A DNA stretch of 64,000 nt, taken from assembly GCA_013397115.1 (NCBI GenBank), contig VWZW01000469.1, positions 142,231-206,230 on the forward strand, in the 5' to 3' direction. A model generated the notes under the pieces. The model had not been told where the DNA came from and did not search any database. It saw nothing but the letters and a program-made list of their open reading frames with translations. Positions 46,180 to 58,310 of this stretch are shown piece by piece. Position 1 is the first letter of the stretch. Each line of letters opens with the position of its first letter. Both the position numbers and the translations under genes were made by a program. Origin of the DNA: Edolisoma coerulescens (lineage: Eukaryota; Chordata; Aves; Passeriformes; Campephagidae).

Positions 46180-47160
46180 TTTCCAGAGGGGTAACGCGCC
46201 CTCACCCAAGTCAGAGTTATTCCCGTATTTGGGTGCACCCCAGTGCAGCTCTCCGAGCACCCTCCTGCAGGAACCGGGTGCTCCTGGGGCCGCCTCTCTG
46301 CAGCTTCAGCTCCGCTGTAACCCCTGGGGTTTTTGCCGAGGTGTGGGGGGCGGGTAAGGGACGGAGGCAGCGCCCAGAGCAGGGCGTGGAGGGTGCGGGT
46401 GGTACCTGGCGCCCGGAGCAGCTCTGCGGCTGCGAGCCCGCCCCAGGGCGTGGGCACGGGGCGGGATCGATTCCTGCCCCTCGCAATCCGTGCATTATTC
46501 AGCAGAGCCTCTGCTGCCTTTCCATTTAATCTATGTGAAAATTGGATTTACGGCGCAGGAGTAAGAGCTATCTGAACACGGCCCATAAAACTGGAAGAAT
46601 CATATTTTTCTCTTCAGCAAGCAACTTTTAACAGCTCTGCTGGGTGCTTATTTGCAGTCACCAGGCAAAAATTTTCCCTCTGCTGTTTACGACCCTTTTA
46701 CTCATTCCTGAGGCAGAGGGGGGTGGTTTGGAGCGCGGTGCCGCGACGCTGCAGTCGCTGGGTGTTATTTGCTCCAGGGACTCTTTGATGCGTAGTCCTG
46801 GCTGCACTAATGTCCCCATTAGTCCTGATTGCCTCGGCGGGGGGCGGCGGAGCAAGCGGCTTCGGTAACAAAGTGCCTCGGCAGATCCTTCTTCAGCCTT
46901 TGATATTTCCTTTGTAACATTTCCCTCATCTTTCTCAAGATACCAGTTTGACTTTGAAGCGATTTCCATTCCTGCGGTTGTCATTACTTTGTGTTCCTGC
47001 CGGCTCCTCGGATGCTTCCAGCGGGGAGCGAGGGGCGGCCGGGGAGGCTCCGTTTGCGTTCGGTCCCTGAGCGCCCGAGCACGGCCGGGAACGCGGGGAG
47101 AAGGCAGAGGAGCCACGAGCTGCGAGGGGCCGCTCAAAGTCACGGCAAGGGGAAATTGAG
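46180..47160. other. CpG-rich patch with embedded single-copy blocks
   Basis: CpG dinucleotides are dense at 46180-46470 and 46730-47150 (gcgcggtgccgcgacgctgc, gggcggcggagcaagcggct, gagcgaggggcggccgggga). Two AT-leaning single-copy blocks lie at 46490-46690 and 46870-47000. Composition is like an unmethylated CpG island or a promoter/enhancer. No recognisable exon follows on either strand, and no TATA box plus known first exon is evident. Confidence 0.45.
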
Positions 47161-47180
47161 AACAAAAATATGTATGTGGG

Positions 47181-47314
47181 AATATATATATGTGTACACG
47201 AACATATATATACATATAGACACACACATATATATACATATATACACATATACATACATATATACATACATATATAAATATACACACAAACACACATACA
47301 TGCACACATACAAA
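47181..47314 (+). repeat. TA/CA alternating microsatellite
   Basis: About 134 bases of alternating purine-pyrimidine: tatatatgtgtacac, then tacatatatacacatatac and cacacaaacacacatacatg. It ends at an N (47315). Prone to Z-DNA and length polymorphism. Confidence 0.92.
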
Positions 47315-47366
47315 NCCAGTGAGAGAAGGACCAAAGGGATTTAACAGTTATAAAGCATGGAGGAAG

Positions 47367-47421
47367 GTTTTTTTTTAAAAAAAAACTTTTAAAAAAAAAA
47401 CTTTTAAAAAAAATTAAATTA
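47367..47421. repeat. Poly(T)/poly(A) composite tract
   Basis: A T10 run followed by A-runs separated twice by CTTTT (aaaaaaaaacttttaaaaaa), then attaaattaaaatt. The inverted T/A runs can pair. Confidence 0.85.
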
Positions 47422-47894
47422 AAATTGGACACTGGCCTATTCAACGTTCATCAGCCCAGGTGTTTATTCACACATTTTGGAAGGCTGAGCTGAATGAATG
47501 GAGATTTCCTGGTGAAATTTCATACAACTCCTGTTCGTGGGTAGGCTGAAATAATGAAGAGATTTGGTTGGTTGGTTGGTTGTTTCTCTGTGAAACAATG
47601 TAGAAAGTGGAATGGAAATGTGAAAATGAGGAGCAAAAGGTTCTCCAGAGGGCTCTGCCCCTGGAGACGAGAGTCCCTTTGGAAATGGGAATTACATCCC
47701 CTGCCACAACCTCTGCTTCACAAGCCCGTCACAGCTGCTGTCACCTCCCTCCTGGGCAGCCACGGGAAGTGCATTTAGAACGCCCAACAAGCAAAGAAAA
47801 CCTTCATGAGCGGTTTTACCTCGGAAGGTCACTGGGCAAGCCGGGTGTCCCCGGGCTGCCCTGTGCAGGGCAAGGAGCTGCACCTCACTGAGCC

Positions 47895-47938
47895 CCGGGG
47901 GTCCCTTCCAACTCGGATATTCCATTATTCCATTCCAG
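47895..47938 (+). mobile_element. CR1 terminal tail remnant
   Basis: gggtcccttccaactcggat followed by attccattattccattcc is the CR1 3' terminus with its short tandem tail. It covers about 44 bases only. Confidence 0.6.
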
Positions 47939-48416
47939 GATGACCTGGGAGGATTCAGAGAAGATCTGAAGGGCCGTAATGAGGCTCCTGCTGCTCCTCA
48001 CCCCAGAGGCACCAGCCCTGCCCGCACATCCCGGCTGCCAGCCAAGGGTTGCCCCGGGCCGGCTTTGCCCTTCCCGGCTCCGTTTCACCGCCGGCGCTTG
48101 GCTGTGACACGGAGCCCGGCAGCAGCCCGTGGTGCTCACCTGGTCCTGGGGTTCAGGGCCCCTGGCACCGCTGCCAGCACGCTCACCCCTCCCCGAGAGA
48201 GAGCAGGGCTGGAAAAGAAGCGAGCACAGAGGGAAAGGCAGCAGCAAAATCCTGCGAACCCCAGCGGGCACAGCCGGGCACGGCGTCACCCCGCCTTTGG
48301 CTCACAGTGACCCGGGGCTGCTCAGCCCTGAGCCCGCCTGGCTCCACCAAATCTCCTCCAAAGTCCCCCTCTCCATCCCCAGCACCGGCTGGGATCCCAC
48401 CTGGAGCCCTGAGGGA

Positions 48417-48466
48417 CCGGGATGGGACGGGATGGGGTGGGATGGGATGGGATGGGATGGGATGAG
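48417..48466 (+). repeat. GGGAT pentanucleotide microsatellite
   Basis: About ten GGGAT/GGGAC units (gggatgggacgggatggggt, then perfect gggat repeats). Translates to GWDGMGWDGM-like frames that are not genes. Confidence 0.92.
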
Positions 48467-48529
48467 GAGCCGATGTTGCTGCAAGCTCAGCCCATGAGGA
48501 GGTCCAGGGGAAGGAAAGGCTGTTCCTGC

Positions 48530-48790
48530 CTGGAGCTCCCAGGCTGTGGAGCCGCTGTTTTTGTGCTTTGGCAGGATGCAGATAAGAAGGGCATCGAATT
48601 TGAATGTTATGCTAATAAGAACATCTGTGTACTTAAATCAGCACTGAGCAGCTGGTACATTTAAAACAGCCCCCAGCATGTCTAAACACTCTGTAAATAC
48701 AGAGTTAATATCTCCTGAGATCAATTTATCATTAATAAGTTATAAAACCAGGATTTGATGCACACTGAAATAAAAATAGCCTATTCTTTC
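48530..48790. other. Candidate conserved non-coding block
   Basis: Complex AT-rich sequence (gatgcagataagaagggcat, ttgaatgttatgctaataag, tcaatttatcattaataagt) with an AATAAA at 48770, just before a CR1. Texture only; no alignment was possible. Confidence 0.35.
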
Positions 48791-48892
48791 CTGCCATTTT
48801 TCCCACTCCAGCCCTGGGGTGTGTGAGGAACAGACTGAGCTGCACAGGCTGAGGGCTCGGGGCTGCCCTCGGCCACTGCAGAGCTGCACTGG

Positions 48893-49020
48893 TCACCAGG
48901 CTGGACGGGGCTTGGAGCAGCCTGGGACAGTGGGAGGTGTCCCTGCCCAGGGCAGGGGTGGAACAGGATGAGCTTTAAAGGTCCCTTCCAGCCCAAACCA
49001 TCCTGGGATTTGGTTCTATG
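48893..49020 (+). mobile_element. CR1 3' end fragment (type B)
   Basis: ggctggacggggcttggagc, agcctgggacagtgggaggt, gtccctgcccagggcagggg, gagctttaaaggtcccttcc and agcccaaaccatcctgggat form a clear type B CR1 end, truncated on its 5' side. Confidence 0.88.
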
Positions 49021-52000
49021 CAGACACCTCTGAAACTGTCCAACATTTGCCTTTCCTCAGCCTGCCCAGTGTTACTAAACAGGCTACAAGGACCTGCACG
49101 TCCTCCAAAAGACTCCTGAGAGCATCTGAACTTACTTTGAACACTTTAGAATGCCACCTACTAAGTTATGAAAATTAAAGCTGGTGGCTCTGATGAAACG
49201 AATCCCTTTTCCTCTGTTGTGAGCAGGCTTTGGACATATATATTCTGTACTTCACTTTTTAAGCCTCCTGGATGCACAGACAGAGCCTGCTTCATTAGAA
49301 GTGTACTTTATGCATCTTGTAAGCTCAGGGGATCTGTGTGATTCCAGGTAGCAGCCAGGGTGTGCAGGTGGCATTTTGATCGATGCTGTGTGCAGCTGTG
49401 AAACCAAGATACTCCTCTGCACCCTTGGAGGGGTTGTTTTTTCCTTCCTGCTCCTCTCTTCCTGGAACACTTTTATCTCACTCCAGTAATTGCCAGCAGC
49501 CCTCACAAACAGTGAAGTCCAGGAGTGAACCTTGTCAGCCGCGTTTCCCCGCACAGCTCTCGGCTCCCACAGGGATCCCGTCTGCAGAGATGAGCGCTCC
49601 TGTCACAGCCAGAGGTGCTCACAGGTGTCCTCATCCCACGGGGCTCAGGGCACGGGAGACACGTCTGGGAAAGGCTTCTCAGGAGGGGGTTGTGGTTTAT
49701 TTATTGTGGTTTTTCACCGTCCTCAGCTGTGCTGTGCTCTGAGAGGCAAACACACAGAATTTGTCATTTTGTCTGGCTTCACCCTGCCTGGAACAGGGGA
49801 CCTGACACAGGGTACACCAAAGCCCAGGTCATTAACTTGGATTCTGATCTAAAGCAGTCTCAGGTAAGAAACTTCAGAGCAAGACCGAAAACACCCAGAG
49901 CCCCCAGATCAGGTGCAGCAAAATGCCAGCCCTGCCCTGCTGCCACTGCCTGGAGCAGCTGTGAGTGCTGAAACCCCATCCAGGAGGGACAAAAGGTCTT
50001 TATCAGAGCACTATAAACCAAATATCTCTGGGGTGTGGAGAGTTTTCCACTCCCCTGCACTCCTCTGCCGGAGCAGAGCTGGGATCCCAGGGGCTGGGTG
50101 TTACACATTTCCCTCACTGATCCCGGTGGATTCATCTGTGGGACCTGCTGGGAAGGAGACACGTTCTGGCCCTGCACCACTGGGGCTGGGCCCCCCAGGC
50201 ACAGCAGCACAGCTCGGGACAGAGCAGGAATTCTCTGTGAAACTGTGAGGGAAGGGTGGGAAATCAGCCTTTCCCAGCGAGCAGGGAGGGTGTAAATAAG
50301 CATGAGCACGGCACTTATTTTTTCCAAGCAATATGAATAGCAAAATGAATGACATTTTCCTGGCCGGAAGCAAGCAACATTTCTTGATGTATTGGGATGC
50401 CATAAACTGAAAATTTGTTGTATAGCAAAGTGCATTTAACATTTACTCTCTCTCCTGCTCTATCACTGCTGAGCTGTCAATAACTCCCCCTCTTCACACA
50501 CTATTTCTGCTGGGGATTTGAAAGTTTCTGCAACATTAGGAGAGATTTTACCTTGACAGCAGATGGGAAGGAGTCCAAACCCCCCAAATAGTAACCTTGT
50601 CCTTATCCCTTCTGTCCATGGGATATTTCTGGACTGCCTGGCAGCAGAGTCTGGCTGAATAGGTTTCCACACTTCTGGAGCAGGTCCAGGCTGGCCAAGA
50701 GCAAGGGATGGCAGCTGCTGTGGCTGAAGCACCATCTGTCCTGGGAGGAAAAGGGTTAACCCAAAATCACACCCTGGCCCTCACAACAGTTCTGCCTGAC
50801 TGAAAGTCTTGACCCAAATAATAATGAAAATCCACTAAAAATATTTCTAATTCTTCTGAGGCATAAAAACAATCCCAGTATATAAAAGCAGGAAACTTTT
50901 GGTAAAATAAACCAAAGAAAGGGTAGCTGGTAACTCTCTGGTGACACAACTACCATTTTAACTAAGCTTAGCGCAGTTTTTCAAAACACTTTAAGTACTT
51001 ACTGGAATGTTGACCATGAGAAAATGATTTGGTGCTGAATTCCTGGCCATTTGGTCATTTCTGGCCCTTCCCAGCAGCTGCCCATGGCTTTGGACACCCC
51101 CTCAGCCACCAGCCCGCAGCCACGCCGAGGGTCAAGCCCTGGGACAAGGAACTCGGAGAGGAAACAAGCACATTACACCTGTAAATAGCGGGGGGCACCA
51201 GGAGCAGCCGGGGGGCTGCAGGGCAGGGCGGATCCATCCCTGAGCCCCAGCAGAGCTCACCCTTCCTCAGGGAGACCGCGGTGAGCAGCCCAGCACACGA
51301 GCTACCGCAGAAACACCGGTAAAACTGGCTTGTTCCTGAGGAAAACATGCTTTCCCAGATCTCCCCTGTGCCATTTTCGATGCCTGTGATTTTTTTTCTG
51401 CTCCTGAGGAGTTCCGTGCTCTGCCAAGTGCAGCTCAGGCAGCTCCTGGTTCTGCACTCGGGCTCCTGGCACCGGGGACAGACCCTGCCCGGCGCTGCTG
51501 CCTTCTCCTGGGGCTGTGCCCAGCGCCGGGGCAGCGATGCTGGCACTGCCCTGCAGGAGCCCGGGGGTGGCTGCAGGGCCAGGGTGCCACCGCACACCCG
51601 GGCGCGCTCGCCCGCAGCAGCTCCCGGCTGCGCACCCGAGCGCCAGGGGCTCAGGAGGAAAGAAGGAGCAGAAACACACATTACCTGCTGGAAAATCCAG
51701 TTTAGGGAGATGGGAATGCCCCGCCAGCCTCCACAGGCTCGCCCCACACCACATCCTCTCACAAAACCAGAAAATGGGTTTCTGGAGCTCAGGAACTGAG
51801 GGATGCCAGTGCAGACCCAAGCGATGCCCAGTCACCGAGCACCACATTTTATAGCACAGGGACACCCCTGCTCAGCCCCCCCGGGATATCCCTGCACAGC
51901 CCCCAAGGATATCCTGCACAAACCCCCCCGGATCACCAGCCTACCCCTCACAGCCCAGCCTTCCCCAGCCCACAGACAGACAGACAGATCAAACGACACT

Positions 52001-52573
52001 TTCAGGAGAACTTTGTCCTGCAGGACTCACAAGGCACAGCCCGGGCCTGCCTCCCCCCAGACCCTCCCCAGCCAGGAGCCCTCACTCCCTTCCCTGATAA
52101 AGTCACCGCACTTTTAAGGTGCTCGAGATTTAACTCGATCGCGTTCCCGGGGGCTGGCAGGAGAGAAGAGAAATAAAGAAATCAATCACTCGATGAGAGA
52201 CAGGCTTGAACCGGTGCCAGAACCCAAATTCTGGGAAGGGAGCATTTCAATACTGATTAGAAAGGCGTGTTTTTGTCAGATGTTTACAAGCCTGGTTTCC
52301 CAGCGCTGCCTCCAGCGGGCTCGGGGACCTTCCCCAGGTGCAGAGGCTGTTCCTGTGCAAAGCTGTCTCCAGAAGCATTCCAGAGGGATTCCATCCCCTC
52401 TGCAGTGACAACACCCTTCACAGCCTGGGGTGGCCGAGCAGAGACACCCAGAGCTCCTGGGGCCACTCAGCCCGGTGAACCTTTTCAGCTTTTCTGTTCA
52501 ACCCTTTGGACTTTGGGGTTCCCCTCCCTCCTCACAACACCTGAGGACAAGGGACAGAGCAGCTGCTGAGAGC
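49021..52573. other. Intergenic segment, no gene seen
   Basis: Single-copy. AT-rich at 49130-49260, 50280-50460 and 50750-51060. CpG-rich patch at 51470-51640. No exon. Confidence 0.45.
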
Positions 52574-52705
52574 CACGGACCCATCGGGGCTGGAAAAGCC
52601 CTCCGAGAGCACCGAGTCCACCCCCAGCACCGCCAGGGCCACCTCTGCCCCGCGTCCCCAGGTGCCACAGCCACGCTCCAACTCCCTGCGGGGACGGGGC
52701 TCCTC
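52574..52705 (-). mobile_element. Diverged CR1 3' end fragment, antisense
   Basis: catcggggctggaaaagccc, tccgagagcaccgagtccac and ccccgcgtccccaggtgcca match the antisense of a CR1 tail (tttccaacccgatg type). Many CpGs are retained. The right boundary is uncertain. Confidence 0.65.
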
Positions 52706-52919
52706 TGCTGCCCTGGGGTCTGTGCCAGTGCCCACAGCCCTTCTGGGGGGAGTTTTATCTCCACAGAAACGTGGGCTCCCTGAGCAGCACCTATTCAGAA
52801 ACATTTCCAGGAGCACATCAGATTAATCCATTTGCTGGTGAATTGCACAGGTCAGCCCTCAGGAAGCGTGGCCAAAGGTGCAACAATCGCTTCTCTCCCT
52901 TCCACTCCTGCACCAGCCC

Positions 52920-54177
52920 CTTATTCAATTCACTTGCAGCAGCACCGAGTATAACTTAAAATACTCTATTGTTTATTTAATCTAATATCTTCAATCCCCA
53001 GTTCAATTTTTAATCATCACGATTACTGAAACAGGCAGTTCAGACTCAGAAAAAATTAATTTTTCCCTCCAATCTCAGTTGTATCTCTGAGAGGTTGTTT
53101 GCAGCCTTAATTAAAATCTATACACCAAAACTCCCATTTCCCCACTAAAAGCCACACCAGTGTAAATAAAATCAGTAGAAGCCCCTACCTTTCAGCACCT
53201 CATTGATTGTTTTACTCAAGACAATTTAAGAATAATTTAATTCCCCCATCAGAATGGGAATGACCATGGAACAAACCCCTCTGAGGGGAGGGTCAGGCCC
53301 TCCCAGCCTGGGCTCTTCTATCTGACTCCAAAAGCAAATCCCTAACGTTGCATGTTTCAGGAAAACAAACCAGGAGAGAGGCAGGATCAATAGCTAAATA
53401 AGAAACAGGTCAGCTCATTACTTTTAATATTTTACTCATTGACAAAAGGTATTGACTTCCATCAATGTTCTACAATATGTGTTTAAAGAGCAGATGATGC
53501 TTTACAGAAATATTTGGAGTGCACTAAGAAAAAGAACAATTACCCCCATGACAGAAAATCTATTTTTGTTTGCCATCATTTTTCATTAGGAGGAGCATTC
53601 ACAGCAAAAAATGATGCATCAAGAGGCAGAGGTCCTTTCTGAGCTCCCAGTTTGTGTACTTAGAGAGCAGCTCTACAGAATTTAATTGCAAATACTGGAT
53701 TTCTGCAGATTTATCCATCGCCTTTATGGGATTTAATCTGAAGTTACGTCTGTGCTACAGAATTCACAACCAGATAGAGACAATGGTTTTGTTCTGGATG
53801 TTACAGACTTTTGAAAAAACCTGCAAAGTGCTTTTCTGTTTCTCTTGGATTTTGTAAGTTTCATTCCCAAATAAATTCAGTGGCACTGATCACAAACCGC
53901 CCACACAAACAGCGCTGTTTAAGCAACGTTTTCCTGGTGCTTCAGTTTGTAAGAGCTGCACAGAGATCTCAGCTGCTCTTGCAGCTACTGCTGCCCACCT
54001 GGGACTGACTGAGCCCTTCCTGCAGGTAACACTTTCTGAAAGCACTCAGGGTTTCAAAAGAGGGTTTAGGACTTGACCCACATTTTCAAATTAATTCAGA
54101 GATAAAGTTTTAAAAAACTCTACAACACTTTGACTGAATTTTTATAGCCACTGGTTATTAACTCTTCCCTTACATGC
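52920..54177. other. AT-rich single-copy block
   Basis: About 1.2 kb of AT-rich complex sequence without repeats (52930-53240 and 53340-54170). This is the longest such block in the right half. It could contain conserved elements. The longest frame (53654-53857) looks like chance. Confidence 0.4.
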
Positions 54178-54388
54178 AGGACACAGGGAACGGCTTCCCA
54201 GTGCCAGAGGGCAGGGCTGGATGGGATCTTGGGAGCAAATCCTTCCCTGTGAGGGTGGGCAGGCCCTGGCACAGGGTGCCCAGAGCAGCTGTGGCTGCCC
54301 CTGGATCCCTGGCAGTGCCCAAGGCCAGGCTGGACAGGGCTTGGAGCAGCCTGGGACAGTGGGAGGTGTCCCTGTCCAGGGCAGGGGA
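54178..54388 (+). mobile_element. CR1 fragment (type B) lacking its last 3' bases
   Basis: It matches the copy at 33603 through gggtgggcaggccctggcac, gatccctggcagtgcccaag and cctgggacagtgggaggtgt, then stops after tccagggcagggg. The expected rest of the 3' end (ggtcccttccagcccaaacc) is missing, replaced by unrelated AT-rich DNA. Loss of the 3' terminus is unusual for CR1 and implies a later deletion. Confidence 0.85.
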
Positions 54389-57351
54389 ATCAGAATTATC
54401 AGAGTACTGGTCTTTTTTAAGGCAGAAATTTTTATCCTACATTTTTTCCCTCCCCAGAAAAATGAAGTGAAACCAGTCCATAGCAGTAATTAAATCCTAT
54501 TTCTTCCATTTCCTTTCCAACAGATGTGTTCTACAAATGGAGCTTGCCTCTGTTTTGTCATGTCCTAATAGATTCCAGAGGAAATTTAATAATTTTCTTC
54601 TATCCTGAGTGACTCAGTGGTGCAAAACAGATGTTAAACAGGGAAAGAACAATTTATTTATCTGCTCTTGTGCTCCCTTTGCTTTCATTTGCATGTCAGC
54701 TGTTTGGCTAAAATGGTGGGATGGGGAGGACGTGAACACTGCTCTCGCCTTGTTCTGCTGATGTAATGACAATGGGAGGATTATTTCTTAATTTTCAGTG
54801 TGGTAAGTGGGTAATTATTGTCCAATTAGACTTGCTATTAACCTCTCTGTATCTCATTTTGCCATCCATAAAACAAGAATAACAGCACTTCCCACTCTCT
54901 CTGGGATTCTGCGGAGATTTATTGGTTAATGCAGGGAGAGCACAATGGAAATGAAAAGCTCTGCACGTTGGTGAGGGCAGGATTATTAATAAAGAATCAT
55001 CATTAACGTGGTTGCAGCTCTGGGGACTTGGGCTGGCAGTTGGTGCTGGCAATGGGGTGCACCCCTAAGGGATCTCCTGTGGGCCTTGGAGCTCGAGCAG
55101 TTGGGTAGGGAACCCGTAAAATGGGGTCTAATGGAATGCAAAGTCAGGTTTAACTGGTGCACACACAGATGTCCTTAAGTATTCCCCTGAACTGCGAAAA
55201 TGAAAACTCCTAAAAGAAAAATTACATTAATTGGTATAAAAGTCTTCTTAAACTCTTCCTCCCTAACCCCACCGTACCTGAGCCCGTTCCTCGTGGCACA
55301 TCTCGTCCGTGCCCTGCTGGTTCTGCGGGGGGGAGCTCCAAGGGGACAAAGGGGACACCTGGAGAGGTCACCTGTGCCTCTGGCCACGGCAGAAGCGGGG
55401 CTGGGCAGGCACCCAGAGCCCCCCGGCTCCTCCTGCGGGGACAGTGCCCAGCCCCGCTGTGCTGCTGCTGGCCGGGGAGGCACTGCCCCTCTGCAGGGCA
55501 CAGCCACGGTCCCCACAGCCTGCCCAGGCTCCTGCTGGCCAGCACGAGCCTCTGCCTCAGGCTGTGCCTTTGCATCAGTCGGGGATAATTCAATTAGAGG
55601 CAGAACCAACTGATGCATGGGAAGACACCAGTACTGAGAGTATTGTATCCACCAAGGAATAAAGGCATTTCCAGAAACCTTCTCTCTGAGGCTCAGCTCT
55701 CGTGTAAGTGTCTGGAAGGTTTCCAGTTGTCCCTGTTGCTGCTTCTCCCATCTGTCCCTCGGAGCAGCACCAAACACGGCGCTGCTCATGTGGGTCTGTG
55801 CACACAGACAGACAGACAGACAGACAGACACCCCACAGAGCCCCAGGGCCGTGTCACACCCCCCTCGCCCTCTGGCACGGCACATAATCTCTAAAGAAAG
55901 AAAGTGGTGGGTCAGTAGCTCCCTTCTCATGACTGCCCGACCAACAACTCTTCCAGCAGAGCTCCCTGGGGGCCAGGCTGGAGCCAGGGGCTTCTCCAGC
56001 ACAGGAGATTCGTGTGGTGACACATGGGGGTGTAGCAGTAATGTGTTATTAATGAGTTATTGATTTTTTAAATTAAATTTCGCTGGTATCACATTTCCAA
56101 CCTGAATGAATGCATCATTAAAGCAATTAACAGCACGGTGATAAGGGGAACTGACCAAAACTCCAGGGGCACACCCGGAGCCTCGGCTGGGTCGGGCTCC
56201 AAGGGAGGCTGGAGGGCACCAGAGTGGCACAGCTGGGCTGGGGGGTGCCTGAGACATCGAAAGGGGAGAAAAGGAGGAGAGGAATTAAAAAAGAGGAGGG
56301 GGAAAATGAGAAAAAAAGAAGAGGAGGAGCAGGACCCCAGACCCAAATGTGCCATCACAGGGCCAGACCACCCAGTTAAAGCTGCAGGGCTCAGCCAGAG
56401 GGGCCCAGAACAGGACAAACCAACCATTTCTGGGTGGGACCAAGGCCTGTTGGTCAAGGGCGATTTTGGCTTTTCCTGACCTCTGCAGGCAAAGCCTGGC
56501 CCAGTCCTGGGTGAGGACACTGCTCCCATCACCCCCATCCTTCCTTCCCCTTCCCACTCGGAACAATCATCCTTCCCAGGGCACTGAAATGAGGGAGTTT
56601 GATTCTCCTCCTGCTGATCATTCCCGTTTGAAGAGCAGCCTCCAGAAGCAGCAGGCAGCTTCTGCCCTGCTCCCTCCCACACACACCAGGAGCAGCCTCC
56701 ACTCGTGCAAGTGGAAAATGGCACCTTCATTTACAAGAGTTCTACCTTGGCAAACAATTTCTTGGGACAGAAAACACAGGCCAGTCATCTCAGCTGAAAA
56801 CCTGGTACTTTTAAGCACACCGTAAAAAACCTTAAATGAAAGTCAATTGTTACATCTAGTGTGAATGATAATAAATTAGAAAAAGATGCAGAGCTGGGAT
56901 CCTAATTACAGCCCAGCTCCTGAAACTGAGGAGATATTTTCTTGACCAAAATAGAACATTCAGGTAGAACTGGGTTTTTTAAGGATAGTTTTTGAGAGGG
57001 GTTGTTGGGGTTTTTTAAAAGATCCCATGACTTTTTTCCGAAGAGGAAAGTCTGTTGAAGCTCTGTCCCTTGGGTTGGCAATAGGGGTACAGCTCTGTTA
57101 CTGGTGCTCATCAAGTTCCACCCCTTCCACAGCTTCCACGTGGTTTAATTTTATCTAAAACCTCACTCACCGGCTGGTTTAGCTGAAGTGATTCTTGTGC
57201 TCATACGTGTCCGGGGCAAACATCAGACTCACCCAGTCAGGACTTTCTGCGGCTTTTTCCAAGCTTCCTCCTGAACTTTTTACCCTGGAAGAACAGTAAA
57301 ATAAGAAATTCCGAATTCCTCTGCTATAAACCAAAGATAGAAACATCCCAG
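54389..57351. other. Intergenic segment, no gene seen
   Basis: AT-rich at 54390-55000 and 56040-56120, GC-rich at 55290-55560, purine-rich at 56255-56330. No exon on either strand. Confidence 0.45.
55804..55830 (+). repeat. CAGA tetranucleotide microsatellite
   Basis: About seven perfect CAGA units. A shorter run of the same motif is at 51973-51988. Confidence 0.92.
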
Positions 57352-57491
57352 CTGGAATCCCCATCCCTGGAGGTGTCCAAGGAAGGGCTGGAGGTAGCAC
57401 TCAGTGCTCCGGGCTGGGGACAAGGTGGGGACCAGGCACAGGTTGGACTCGATGGGCTGGGAGGGCTTTTCCCACCCCACTGATCCTGGGA
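57352..57491 (+). mobile_element. CR1 3' end fragment (type A)
   Basis: catccctggaggtgtccaag, gaagggctggaggtagcact, gggctggggacaaggtgggg, cacaggttggactcgatggg and ccactgatcctggga form a type A CR1 end. It faces the antisense copy at 58140. Confidence 0.88.
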
Positions 57492-58139
57492 ACTGAGAAG
57501 GAAGGAGAATTCCCAGCCTGCCCCATCCCCAGGAAGATGTTTTACCTTTCCCTGCTGTGTGGCAGTGCCTGGCCTGTCACAGCACTGATGTGACACTGGT
57601 GAGGCTCACGGGGACAGGGTGCAGGCAAGCTGGGCACTTCGGGGTGGGGAAAAACCTCGAAATGATTCTTAGGGTTGATACAAAGCTCAGCTTAAAAGCC
57701 CTTTTATTTAAACAAGTTGCCACCGCTAAGAACATTGTGTCTTTCTCAGGGAAAAACAAAACTGTTGTCTCGTTTTAAAACGAGTGCTTCCTTTAGGGCT
57801 AATTAAGCTGACAAATAACACTTGCAAAGATTGAGCAGTTTAACTGATGACAACGCAGCGCTGCCGGAACCCTGGAGAGGAGCAATCGCTGCTGTGCACA
57901 GCTGGGAAAATTACTGTGTCCCCTCTGTATCACGACATTGAATGAGGGAAAAATAATACCTCATTAATCTTCCTAATGAACCTCTTCCAAACAAGACAAT
58001 TCACGATTTTATGGTACACATGGGGTTGCTGTGGAGATTTGCTGAGCTGCCTCCCAAGCTGCATCAGAAGGTGCCAAACCCAACGGCAGTGGACAGCAGG
58101 ACACTCATCCCCAGCCCGGGGCTCCCGCAGCTCCAGTCC
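57492..58139. other. Spacer between two facing CR1 fragments
   Basis: About 650 bases of single-copy sequence, AT-leaning at 57650-58020. No gene. Confidence 0.5.
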
Positions 58140-58310
58140 CAGAACACCAGCCTGGGTTGGGTTGGGAGGGACCTTAAAGCCCATCCAGTGCCACCCCTGC
58201 CATGGCAGGGACACCTCCCACTGTCCCAGGCTGCTCCCAGCCCCAGTGTCCAGCCTGGCCTTGGGCACTGCCAGGGATCCAGGGGCAGCCACAGCTTCCC
58301 TGGACAAGAG
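58140..58310 (-). mobile_element. CR1 3' end fragment (type B), antisense
   Basis: tgggagggaccttaaagccc, atccagtgccacccctgcca, tggcagggacacctcccact and gccttgggcactgccaggga form the reverse complement of the type B end, very close to the copy at 31588. Confidence 0.9.
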
